A stretch of 34,225 nt of DNA from JANQIV01 sp050117315. Its GTDB lineage: Bacteria > Bacteroidota > Ignavibacteria > Ignavibacteriales > Melioribacteraceae. Shown here one piece after another: positions 7,673 through 15,950 of this stretch; the first letter of the stretch is position 1, and each line of letters starts with the position of its first letter. The stretch covers positions 1-34,225 of the forward strand of contig JASFMY010000069.1 in NCBI GenBank assembly GCA_050117315.1, written 5' to 3'. Position numbers and translations under genes: made by a program. Under the pieces are notes generated by a model. That model searched no databases, was not told where the DNA came from, and worked only from the letters and a program-made list of their open reading frames with translations.

Positions 7673-8887
7673 TCACACAACGGGTTTATCTATTGTTATT
7701 CCTTCTACTCTTAATTTTTCTTCTGTTACAAGCCTGTCAATTTCTTCAGGCACTTTATAAAGTCGGGCTTCCTTTTTATCCGAAGAAAGGAAGTAATGTA
7801 AGCATCCTAGCTGAACTGAAAACGACATATCCATAATATCTACCGGATGCCCGAAGCCACCGGCAATATTAATTATGCCGCCTTGAGCAAGCACATAAAT
7901 AATTTTCCCGTTATCCAGCAAATACTCTTCCACTTCATCGCGAACAACTTTGCACGAATTTGCTGATTTTTTCAACGCGGGGATATCTATTTCGAAATCG
8001 AAATGGCCCGCATTTGAAAGGAAGGCGCCGCTCTTCATTATTAGAATATCTTCCAACCGGATAACTCCGCTGGCACCTGTTGTCGTAACAAAATAATCTC
8101 CGAGAGGAGCCGCATCAGCCATCGTCATCACCCGAAATCCGTCCATCCTAGCTTCAAGAGCTTTCCACGGATCTATTTCAGTAACAATTACGTCTGCTCC
8201 TAATCCTTCGGCACGGGTTGCAACACCTTTGCCCACCCAGCCGTAGCCAGCAACAACAACTGTTTTGCCCGCAACGTTCATATTTGTCAAGTGGGTAATT
8301 GCCGTCCATGTTGATTGACCGGTTCCATACCTGTTGTCGAAAAGATGTTTGGATTTAGCATCGTTAACAGCAATAGCAGGATATTTTAATTTGCCTTCGT
8401 GTTCCAATTCCTTAAGCCGATTTACACCTGTGGTGGTCTCTTCACAAATACCTTTTATATTTGTTCCATATTCAAGGTTCTTGTGAAGGTATTCGCAAAT
8501 ATCACCGCCATCATCAACCGTTGCGTCCATTTTATTTTTCAAGATGGATTCGAGGAATGACCAATATTCCTTCGACGAGGCACCGTGTTTTGCATAAACA
8601 TGAACACCTTGTTTTGCAAGAGCCGCTGCCACATCATCCTTAGCAGAAAGCGGGTTGCTACTAGTCACCCAAACATCAGCCCCCAACTTTTTAATTGTTA
8701 GTGCAAGATATGCTGTCTTAGCTTCAAGATGAATACATAGGGCTACTTTTTTATTTTTAAAAGCTCCTGTTGTTTTGAATTTTTCGTATAGCCCATCCAA
8801 CACGGGCATTTTTGTTGAAACCCAATTAATAAGTTGCTCACCTTTCGGTGCCAAATTAATATCCTTAACTAAATAACTTTCCGACAT
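7673..8887 (-). CDS. ahcY: S-adenosylhomocysteine hydrolase, short archaeal/Thermotoga type, C-terminus clipped
   Basis: An NAD-dependent enzyme splitting S-adenosylhomocysteine into adenosine and homocysteine in the cytoplasm. Seen in the 404 residues: HLEAKTAYLA (about 53-62), SSNPLSAKDDVAAAL, DDGGD (125-129), EETTTGV, the VNDAKSKHLFDNRYGTGQS active-site region, the GYGWVGKG dinucleotide loop (214-221), TEIDPWKALEARMDGF and NAGHFDFEID. It lacks the ~40-residue insert of the long form. It ends in VEGITIDKPVV, whereas relatives I remember continue for about 14 residues (LTxxQ..Y....W) that in this family reach the neighbour subunit's NAD site. The alternative substrate S-inosylhomocysteine is possible beside a deaminase. 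RBS GGAGAG precedes the ATG; the receptor gene ends 42 bp upstream. Confidence 0.85.
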   Translation of the reverse strand: MSESYLVKDINLAPKGEQLINWVSTKMPVLDGLYEKFKTTGAFKNKKVALCIHLEAKTAYLALTIKKLGADVWVTSSNPLSAKDDVAAALAKQGVHVYAKHGASSKEYWSFLESILKNKMDATVDDGGDICEYLHKNLEYGTNIKGICEETTTGVNRLKELEHEGKLKYPAIAVNDAKSKHLFDNRYGTGQSTWTAITHLTNMNVAGKTVVVAGYGWVGKGVATRAEGLGADVIVTEIDPWKALEARMDGFRVMTMADAAPLGDYFVTTTGASGVIRLEDILIMKSGAFLSNAGHFDFEIDIPALKKSANSCKVVRDEVEEYLLDNGKIIYVLAQGGIINIAGGFGHPVDIMDMSFSVQLGCLHYFLSSDKKEARLYKVPEEIDRLVTEEKLRVEGITIDKPVV

Positions 8888-8929
8888 TTTTTTCTCTCCA
8901 AGAATTTTAAAAAATATTTTGCTACAGTT

Positions 8930-11149
8930 CTATAATCCAATCAGTGAACCTTTTAAGCCTAATGAAAAACGAATTTCCCTCCCAGGCAAAGGAGAACCTT
9001 GTGTTGCTTGAATTTCTTTATCACCTAAATTGTTCAGCTCAAGTTTCATATTACAATTTATACCAAATAATTTTGGTTCGATCCCAATGTTGGCGTTAAT
9101 CAAACTGTAACTATCCATTTCTATTGTGTTGCCGGAATCATGGAAACGTTTTCCGACATAGTTGTAATAAAAATTCAATGATGCTATTTCGTAATTAAGA
9201 TTAAGTGTCAAATCAAATTTATTTTTAGGACGATAGATTAGATATTTCCCCGAAGTTGCGGGATCGTCACTATCGTCTTTAGCGCTCATATTTGTATAAG
9301 ATGCCTGAATCTCTGCAAAATCATCAAACCCCCTCCACGCAATCTTTGATTCGATACCATAAATGTTTGCCTTTGCAACGTTTGTAGGCATCCATTTACC
9401 TGAAGCTCCCGAAGCCCACAGAATCAAGTTATCAAGTTTACTTCCAAAATAAGTTGATTCTATGCTCCAACTTCCCAACCCGGCAAACTGAACAATAAAA
9501 CCTAAATCATAAGTAACTCCCTTTTCAGGTTTTAAATCAGGGTTACCTACTGTCCAAGAATCTTCAGGCCAATATAAATCCTCGTAAGTAGGAGCTCTAT
9601 AAACCCTTCCTACATTTCCTCTAACTGAACCGCGCCAAATCTTATCATGACTAAATGTAAGGCCAACTTTAGGAGAAAATTGAGACCCCACTCCTTCTTC
9701 CGGATAATTGTCCAATCTTATTGCCGGAACAACTGTAAGCTTCCAAACATGGTCAAAATCGTGCTTCCAATCATTTTGAAAATAAACACTGTTAATATTA
9801 TGTTGATGATTACCTATAAAAGGTTGAGCTACACCATTTACAAGATTATCACATTCAAGTTTATCTTGACGGAATTCGTAACCATATGAAAGAAGGCCAA
9901 ATTTATTTAAATCGGTAAATGCTTGCACCAATACACCTAAAGCACGTGAATTATAAATGTTTTCTTCCAGTCCTAAATACGATTCCGGATTATTGTAATG
10001 ATGATCGCGCTTCATCCAATAGGTGTTAAAGTTGAACGCAAAGGGACCAAGTGACAAGCCTTCATAGGACAAACTAATATGATTATTGTCTACTTTACTT
10101 CTTGCCGAATAGTTTGGATAATCAATTGAACCAGGTGAACCATTATCAGACTTACGGTATTTGTAAAATGCCGAAAGCCTCGACTGGTCTTCGAATAGAT
10201 AGCCACCTTTTACAAAGATGTTGTCGGCTTTCGTATCGCTGTTTTTCCACTTGGTTTTGCTGCCAGTGTTATCTGTGTATTCGTAATCACCGTCAGTTTG
10301 AGTTCTACTATAGGAAACAAAGTAATCGAAATTTTTAATTCCTTGTCCAACCGAAACATCGTAGGCTTGTGTATTGTAAGTTCCGTACATACCGTTTAAG
10401 GAAAAATCCAATTTGTTCTTTCGTGCCATGGATTTTGTAATAATATTAATTACCCCGCCTACTGCATCGCTGCCGTACATTGCAGAGTTTCCTCCTTTAA
10501 CAACCTCAATCTTTTCTACGGCGTCAAGGGGGATGGAACTTAGATCGACACTTCCGTCTTGTGCGTTGTTTAGTCTTTGACCATCAATAAGTATTAAAAC
10601 TTGTGCATTGGTTGAGCCTCTTAATGAGACAGATTCCAGAGAACCAAGTCCACCGTAACTTTTTACCAACAAAGCACCAACAGATTTTAATGCTTCGCCT
10701 ACATCCTTAGCATTTGATTCTTCAATTTTTTTTGAGTTGAGCACTTCGGTGGCAACAGGAATGGATGTTACAAGTTCCATGTTGCGTGTTGCAGTTACAA
10801 CAACATCTGAAAATTTTAGTTCATCTTCTTTCAGGCTAAAGTCAACATTTAAATTTGCGCTTTCTTCGATTGTTATTTCTTGTTCTATTTTAGTGTAGGT
10901 AATAATACTGCAAACAAGTACCCATTTTCCTGCCGGAACATGTTCAATAACATATTTACCTTCAACATCCGATGCACTTCCCATATGAGTCCCTTTCAAA
11001 TATATATTTGCGCCGAAAATTGATTCCCCGGTTTCAAGATCTTTTACAGTACCGCTAATTGTACCAAAATTTTGTGCATGCACTTGACTTATAAGGCCAA
11101 GTATTAGAATCATATAAACGATTTTAGAAAATCTTAATTTCACTTTCAT
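8930..11149 (-). CDS. BtuB-type TonB-dependent outer-membrane receptor with N-terminal carboxypeptidase-regulatory-like domain
   Basis: A 739-residue outer-membrane beta-barrel receptor. Order: signal peptide (1-25, cut after VHAQ), a carboxypeptidase-regulatory-like beta-sandwich (about 28-108), a possible TonB box DVVVTATR (115-122), plug domain (LRGSTNAQVLILIDGQRLNN, IEVVKGGNSAMYGSDAVGGVINIITK), then a barrel with YRAPTYEDLYWP, VGNPDLKPEKG and a final PGREIRFSLGLKG. The plug resembles BtuB-like receptors for cobalamin-type ligands more than SusC proteins. It is a paralogue of the receptor upstream and shares several barrel motifs with it. AGGGG precedes the ATG. A hairpin lies in the gap between the two receptor genes. 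The ligand is inferred from context only. Confidence 0.85.
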   Translation of the reverse strand: MKVKLRFSKIVYMILILGLISQVHAQNFGTISGTVKDLETGESIFGANIYLKGTHMGSASDVEGKYVIEHVPAGKWVLVCSIITYTKIEQEITIEESANLNVDFSLKEDELKFSDVVVTATRNMELVTSIPVATEVLNSKKIEESNAKDVGEALKSVGALLVKSYGGLGSLESVSLRGSTNAQVLILIDGQRLNNAQDGSVDLSSIPLDAVEKIEVVKGGNSAMYGSDAVGGVINIITKSMARKNKLDFSLNGMYGTYNTQAYDVSVGQGIKNFDYFVSYSRTQTDGDYEYTDNTGSKTKWKNSDTKADNIFVKGGYLFEDQSRLSAFYKYRKSDNGSPGSIDYPNYSARSKVDNNHISLSYEGLSLGPFAFNFNTYWMKRDHHYNNPESYLGLEENIYNSRALGVLVQAFTDLNKFGLLSYGYEFRQDKLECDNLVNGVAQPFIGNHQHNINSVYFQNDWKHDFDHVWKLTVVPAIRLDNYPEEGVGSQFSPKVGLTFSHDKIWRGSVRGNVGRVYRAPTYEDLYWPEDSWTVGNPDLKPEKGVTYDLGFIVQFAGLGSWSIESTYFGSKLDNLILWASGASGKWMPTNVAKANIYGIESKIAWRGFDDFAEIQASYTNMSAKDDSDDPATSGKYLIYRPKNKFDLTLNLNYEIASLNFYYNYVGKRFHDSGNTIEMDSYSLINANIGIEPKLFGINCNMKLELNNLGDKEIQATQGSPLPGREIRFSLGLKGSLIGL

Positions 11150-11187
11150 CCCCTAAAAATTTTTACTTAAAATTTATTTTAAAACCT

Positions 11188-11221
11188 CCTATGGCCTCCC
11201 CTTTTACGGAAAGACCATAGG
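11188..11221 (-). promoter_or_regulatory. Strand-specific intercistronic RNA hairpin between the two receptor genes
   Basis: On the transcribed (minus) strand CCTATGG pairs with CCATAGG. The stem continues as TCTTTCC with GGGGAGG using three G-U pairs, giving a 14-bp stem closed by a GTAAAA loop. On the plus strand the wobble positions would be A-C mismatches, so only the mRNA of this operon folds well. The sequence after the stem is A/U-rich but lacks a clean U-tract. It lies 38 nt before the downstream receptor start. It may set the ratio of the two receptors as an attenuator or RNA-stability element. No cobalamin-riboswitch core was found in the 11150-11325 gap. Confidence 0.5.
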
Positions 11222-11325
11222 GAATGAATTTAACAACTATACAGTTAGCATGATTCTACTACAAATACTTATTCTGCTGTACTTTCAAAACAAAACGGAG
11301 TGTAAAAATGTTTATTTATTAAGTA

Positions 11326-13203
11326 CTATAATAGGTTCATGCCAATTGTAAAACGAAATTCTCGACCGGGCATTGGATATCCGTCGCTTAACCTATAATT
11401 CTTCTCGAAAATATTGTTGATGTCAAATCTAGCCGACCATTTCAGACCTGCTATTTCAGGATTATACCCAAAGTTCATATTCCATATGCTTACATCTGAT
11501 AATTCGCCGGTGTTATCTGTATTAACAAAACGTTTACTCATATATTGGTAGTTAGCATTTACGCTGAACTGATAGATTGCAAATGAAAGATTAATATCTG
11601 CCTTATGATAAGGACGATATATTAAGATTTTACCGTCGTTGGCTCCGTTGCTTTTATCACGAGCATCCATATATGTATGGTTCAACTCCAAGTTGATCAT
11701 ATCTTTTAAGAATTTCGTTCTTATTAATGTTTCCAATCCGGAAGTTCTTGACTTATCAACATTCATCGGTGTCCAAATATAACTTGAATTTGGTGTCCAG
11801 ATAATTTGATCTTCCAATTCGTTGTAGAAATAATTCATACTTATCTGAGTATTATTCAAGAATGGTAAAGTAACACTATAGCCGGCTTCAACGCTTGTTC
11901 CTTTTTCAGGTTTCAAATCCGGGTTACCGACTGTGTAACCATCAAACGGCCAGTATAAGTCGTTAAATGTAGGAGCCCTATATGATTTGCTCACATGGGT
12001 GCTTAGGCTAAAAGCATATTCACTGCTGTTTGTAAATGTAAAACTGACTTTAGGACTAACAACTTTATCGAAATCCGATGGGGCATCATATCTTGCAGCC
12101 GGTACTATTGAAATATCATCGAAGAAAAAATTTATTTTTTTGAAATTAAGACCTACTGATGCATGTGCACTATGCGTATTACGATTTTTTTCACCTATTG
12201 AGGAACTTTTGGCATTATCATGACGATATGAATAACCATAAGTTAATGAGATAAGATCGGTAATAGGATTATTCTGAGTTACTTCAACACCATAAGCTCT
12301 ATTCTTATGATCACTGTGTGTTCCATTTCCATCCTCACTCCAGGCATCAGGGTCATCGTATTTTGTTCTGAAATAATGATAATATGTATTAACATTTAAA
12401 TCAGCCTTACCAAAGACTTCTTGTTGAGTGTAGTTTAAGCCAAATGTAGAATTATTGTTTTCCAGTTCTGCACTCGGGGTAGCCGATGCATAATTGGCAA
12501 CACCTTGTACACTTCCAGGTGAACCTGATTTGGATTGTGTTATCTGGGAAGTAAATGTCAAAGCTGATAACGGTAAAATATTATTGTATCCTAATTTCAC
12601 GAGAAAATCATTTGCCTTGCTGTCATTGTTGATTCTTGTTTTTTCTGTTCCATCAATTTCTTTGTATTTATAATCACCGTCACTTTGAGTTCTTTTATAC
12701 GATAAGTAATAGTTAAAATCTTTGATCGCATTAGAAGTATAGGCATTATAATACTGTGAATTGAATGAACCATATGTTGCTCTTAAGCCGACATTCATTT
12801 GAGATTTTTCAGTGGCTTTTTTTGTAATAAAATTAATAACGCCACCTACAGCATCTGCGCCGTAACGTGCAGAGTTCCCGCCGCGTAGTACTTCAACCTT
12901 TTCAATCGCATCAATTGGAATTGTATTAGCATCGAAACCTCCGCTTTGTGCGTTATTCATTCTTTGTCCATCAATAAGAATCAGCACTTTATTTGCTGAA
13001 GCATCACGGATGCTAATTTGTCCTTCGCGGATATAAATGCCCGGAACCGACTTTAAAGCTTCGGCCATATCTTCCGCGTTAGTTTTCTGCGAAAGGGCTT
13101 CAGCCGAAACTGCTTCTTGTTTCTGTTCACCCTGTCCAAAGGTAACCCCATTAAATAATAGGACTGCCATCGTCAACACGATAAGTAAGTAATGTTTCTT
13201 CAT
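11326..13203 (-). CDS. BtuB-type TonB-dependent outer-membrane receptor, short form
   Basis: A 625-residue outer-membrane receptor. Signal peptide 1-24 (MKKHYLLIVLTMAVLLFNGV...), a short linker with a possible TonB box near EAVSAEAL, then the plug directly: MAEALKSVPGIYI, ISIRDASANKVLILIDGQ, IEKVEVLRGGNSARYGADAVGGV. The barrel has SYRAPTFNDLYWPFDGYTVGNPDLKPEKGT (about 415-445) and ends PGREFRFTIGMNLL. It lacks the N-terminal regulatory-like domain of its neighbour and is about 110 residues shorter. Both keep the same barrel signatures, so they look like diverged tandem duplicates. It begins 28 bp after the PHP gene with AGGAG before the ATG. The proposed ligand is a cobamide or cobamide fragment, inferred from CblS/CblT neighbours. 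Confidence 0.85.
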   Translation of the reverse strand: MKKHYLLIVLTMAVLLFNGVTFGQGEQKQEAVSAEALSQKTNAEDMAEALKSVPGIYIREGQISIRDASANKVLILIDGQRMNNAQSGGFDANTIPIDAIEKVEVLRGGNSARYGADAVGGVINFITKKATEKSQMNVGLRATYGSFNSQYYNAYTSNAIKDFNYYLSYKRTQSDGDYKYKEIDGTEKTRINNDSKANDFLVKLGYNNILPLSALTFTSQITQSKSGSPGSVQGVANYASATPSAELENNNSTFGLNYTQQEVFGKADLNVNTYYHYFRTKYDDPDAWSEDGNGTHSDHKNRAYGVEVTQNNPITDLISLTYGYSYRHDNAKSSSIGEKNRNTHSAHASVGLNFKKINFFFDDISIVPAARYDAPSDFDKVVSPKVSFTFTNSSEYAFSLSTHVSKSYRAPTFNDLYWPFDGYTVGNPDLKPEKGTSVEAGYSVTLPFLNNTQISMNYFYNELEDQIIWTPNSSYIWTPMNVDKSRTSGLETLIRTKFLKDMINLELNHTYMDARDKSNGANDGKILIYRPYHKADINLSFAIYQFSVNANYQYMSKRFVNTDNTGELSDVSIWNMNFGYNPEIAGLKWSARFDINNIFEKNYRLSDGYPMPGREFRFTIGMNLL

Positions 13204-13231
13204 TATTGTCTTGCTCCTATTAGTGATAATA

Positions 13232-14890
13232 TTAATTTGTATATTTCTTTATTTTGTTTATCGAATCCTTAGTATCTTTATAATTTGTCGGTCCGTCCGG
13301 AAGAGTTATTTCCGGGTGTCCAAGAAATTCGTTCCACTTTTCAACGTCTGCTGGGTCTTTCCATGTATTGGAAAAATTGTCACCGTATGGTGGATAATCA
13401 ATATATACAGCATTTGTTATTGCATACATTGGCCATTGTCCAAACGCTTCTATTACAATCCACCCATCTTTTTCTAAAGCTAAAGATATGTCCTGCTCAA
13501 AAGTATATAATGAATCGGTAGCAAATTTTTTAACAATATTTCCATTATATATTATTCGCACGCCGTCTTCGGTCTTTAAAAGACGCCGGTTTGCAAGAAC
13601 TTCTATATTAATCTTTGCTTCACCGCCCTTTTCTACCTTTACAACTTCGCCGAGAGTTTTTCCGTCAACGGTTACTAACAACAACGGACCAAAAGTTGAG
13701 GTCAAGAATACTTTTCCATCGCTTAACGAACTTTGAATGTTCTGTCTTGAGAACTTTTCAATATGCACATAAGATCGAGGGTTGCCCGTAGTAGTAGTCC
13801 AGTAAAGTTCTCCCTTCGGATATGCATTGACACCGTATATATCATGACAATCCGAGCCAGCTACTCCCGTGATTTTATTGCCCTCATTCAAATAAGAAAA
13901 CCACGATTGTACTGCCCATGTGGTTATATTAATATGATTCGTATCCCAATCATTTACCGTTTCAGCATGAGGGGGTTCGCCATTCCACACTTCAATTGCA
14001 TCATAATCTTTTACTTTGCCCCAAGATTTAAATCTGCCGGACCAATCCCAGCTTGTATACGGATGATTTATTGCAATAAATCCTTTTTGTTCATGCGTTA
14101 AGTCTATCATCATTTGAACATCTTTATGATCGTCAAATATCGCCCTTGCCCAAATATTGGGATCAAGGGGATTTTTTCCGTTCATTTTCTCAATAAAACT
14201 TTGATTCATGTGTCCATAACCATTGACGATGGAAATCTCCGATGGCTCAGTCGTTATTTCGCAACCGTGGACAGGTATGAAATCTTTTGTTCCATTACCT
14301 AACCATTCCTTTACTCCTTCATCAGAATTATGATCTGAAAGGATTCCCCAGGATAATCCAACGCCTCTCATTGCATGCGCAACTTCCGAAGGAGTTGAGT
14401 ATCCGTCGCTGTATATTGTATGATGATGCGCATCACCTCCATACCATCCTAACTCTCCCATATCATATAATCTCTTTAAAGTAACGTTGAACTCGATCCC
14501 GTTAAATTCTTTTTCTTTTATTATGACACGCTCTTTAACTAAGCTCCATTCCGGTCCCTTAGTAATAATGACAGTTACGGTATCCGGCGGAACCTTCACG
14601 GAGAAGAAACCCTTTTCAGTTGTGTAAGACATGCTTATCAGATTATCAGTTCTTCCTGTAATCTTAGAATCAACATAATCAACAACAACAGGAGTCAAAG
14701 GATAATGCCAGACTTGTATCTGCGCTATAAGCGGTTCTCCGTTTTCATCTGTTACCCTTCCATGTAGAATTTGCCTCGAAGCATTTGGGATGAAGACATC
14801 TTTTTTTTGAGCGGACAAATTTTTCCAACTAAAGAATAACATGAAAACCATAAATGCGATTGTTATTTCTTTAAATATTTTACTGTTCAT
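13232..14890 (-). CDS. Exported PHP-domain (CehA/McbA-like) metallohydrolase
   Basis: A predicted periplasmic or surface metal-dependent hydrolase, 552 residues from the chosen start. Signal peptide 1-28 (ends NLSAQ), a regulatory-like beta domain (about 41-138, HGRVTDENGEPL), then a PHP domain with metal-binding motifs GDAHHHTIYSDG (152-163), SDHN (185-188), HGCEITTE (208-215), NHP (275-277) and GSDCHD (345-350). A C-terminal beta region follows. PHP enzymes commonly cleave phosphoesters. The longest frame begins at 14935 inside the previous gene, but starting at 14890 gives a normal signal peptide. It sits between a glycohydrolase-family gene and two receptors, so a role in processing the imported ligand is plausible. 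The substrate is unknown. Confidence 0.8.
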   Translation of the reverse strand: MNSKIFKEITIAFMVFMLFFSWKNLSAQKKDVFIPNASRQILHGRVTDENGEPLIAQIQVWHYPLTPVVVDYVDSKITGRTDNLISMSYTTEKGFFSVKVPPDTVTVIITKGPEWSLVKERVIIKEKEFNGIEFNVTLKRLYDMGELGWYGGDAHHHTIYSDGYSTPSEVAHAMRGVGLSWGILSDHNSDEGVKEWLGNGTKDFIPVHGCEITTEPSEISIVNGYGHMNQSFIEKMNGKNPLDPNIWARAIFDDHKDVQMMIDLTHEQKGFIAINHPYTSWDWSGRFKSWGKVKDYDAIEVWNGEPPHAETVNDWDTNHINITTWAVQSWFSYLNEGNKITGVAGSDCHDIYGVNAYPKGELYWTTTTGNPRSYVHIEKFSRQNIQSSLSDGKVFLTSTFGPLLLVTVDGKTLGEVVKVEKGGEAKINIEVLANRRLLKTEDGVRIIYNGNIVKKFATDSLYTFEQDISLALEKDGWIVIEAFGQWPMYAITNAVYIDYPPYGDNFSNTWKDPADVEKWNEFLGHPEITLPDGPTNYKDTKDSINKIKKYTN

Positions 14891-14924
14891 GAACGGCTCT
14901 TTTTTAATTCTCTGATGACACTTT

Positions 14925-15950
14925 TTATTCTTCATACATCATATTAGTAATTCTTTCTGCATAATCCTTGAAATCGGTTTTATTAACCGAACTCAATTGA
15001 TTAATAATCTTTTCAGGGAAAACATCAGCTCCTGCATAAGCCCCAGCCATACCTCCTGCAATAGCTCCAATAGTGTCACAATCGCCGCCCATATTGGCTG
15101 CTGCGTATGCAGTTTTTAAAGGGTCACCTTGGTAATAAACAACCAACGCAATAGCTGTTGCAGCAGATTCAGGCATTGCTACACCTGCACCTATATAATC
15201 ATACAAATCCTGCCATATTTCTTTTTCACTTTTGCCTGATCGAACAAACTTTAGTGCCAGTTCTGCTTTTTTCTGAACAGAAGCGCCATACCACTGGTTT
15301 CCTAATTTCGTCCCGTTATCTGCACCATACATAAAAGCTTCTACCATTGAATCGATGCTCTTCCCAGCCATAGCAGCGGCTACAGCACACGCAATAGCAG
15401 ACGACCCCGCAATTGCAATACTTGTATTGTGTGTAGCAGTACAAACTTCAGCTACATCTTTGATCACAGCATCATAATCTCCCGGATGGACAATACCCAC
15501 CGGTGTAATCTTCATCGCTGCCCCATTTGTATCGCCCATCGTTCCGGTCTTTTCTATTGATACCCCAGATTCAATTAGTTTAAGAGCTTTCAAAGTACTC
15601 GGTCCAAGAATCTGACTTTCATAAGCGTTCAATTCTTTGGCCCATTTAATTAATCTTTGAGCGGTACCGAGACCTGTAAATTTCTTTTCTTCAATAAACT
15701 GATCAGCCAATAACAAAGTCTGTTGTGTATCATCAGTAACTTGACCAGCAACCATTCCGTTATGAATTACATGACCTTGAGGTGCAGGTAATAACTCGTT
15801 GACTCCATCAGGAAAGTTTTTATGGATCATTTCGGGATTCCATAAAGAGGTTGGCATACCGAATGCATCTCCATAAGCAACCCCAAGAAGAGCACCAAAT
15901 GCTTTTTTAAATGTTTTTTCTTTATCCAATATTTGTGTCTTAGGCATCAT
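14925..15950 (-). CDS. ADP-ribosylglycohydrolase-family protein
   Basis: A 341-residue all-helical binuclear-metal hydrolase of the DraG/ARH family, with no signal peptide, so cytoplasmic. Motifs: GALLGVAYGDAFGMPT (19-34), TDDTQ metal ligands (72-76), GDTNGAAM (139-146) and MGGDCDTIGAIAGG (287-300). Family members hydrolyse alpha-N- or alpha-O-glycosidic links to ribose, classically removing ADP-ribose from proteins. Here it overlaps the ECF T gene by 4 bp and the PHP frame follows directly; no ADP-ribosyltransferase or nitrogenase gene is nearby. Since alpha-ribazole carries an alpha-N-glycosidic bond, it may act on an imported alpha-nucleoside. That is inference; the family call is firm. 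RBS GGGAG precedes the first ATG. Confidence 0.88.
   Translation of the reverse strand: MMPKTQILDKEKTFKKAFGALLGVAYGDAFGMPTSLWNPEMIHKNFPDGVNELLPAPQGHVIHNGMVAGQVTDDTQQTLLLADQFIEEKKFTGLGTAQRLIKWAKELNAYESQILGPSTLKALKLIESGVSIEKTGTMGDTNGAAMKITPVGIVHPGDYDAVIKDVAEVCTATHNTSIAIAGSSAIACAVAAAMAGKSIDSMVEAFMYGADNGTKLGNQWYGASVQKKAELALKFVRSGKSEKEIWQDLYDYIGAGVAMPESAATAIALVVYYQGDPLKTAYAAANMGGDCDTIGAIAGGMAGAYAGADVFPEKIINQLSSVNKTDFKDYAERITNMMYEE

Noticed and set aside
14925..15950. DraG-type control of nitrogenase or a protein ADP-ribosylation toxin-antitoxin pair
   Set aside because: No nitrogenase, DraT, macrodomain or ADP-ribosyltransferase gene lies nearby; the tight coupling is to transporter genes.
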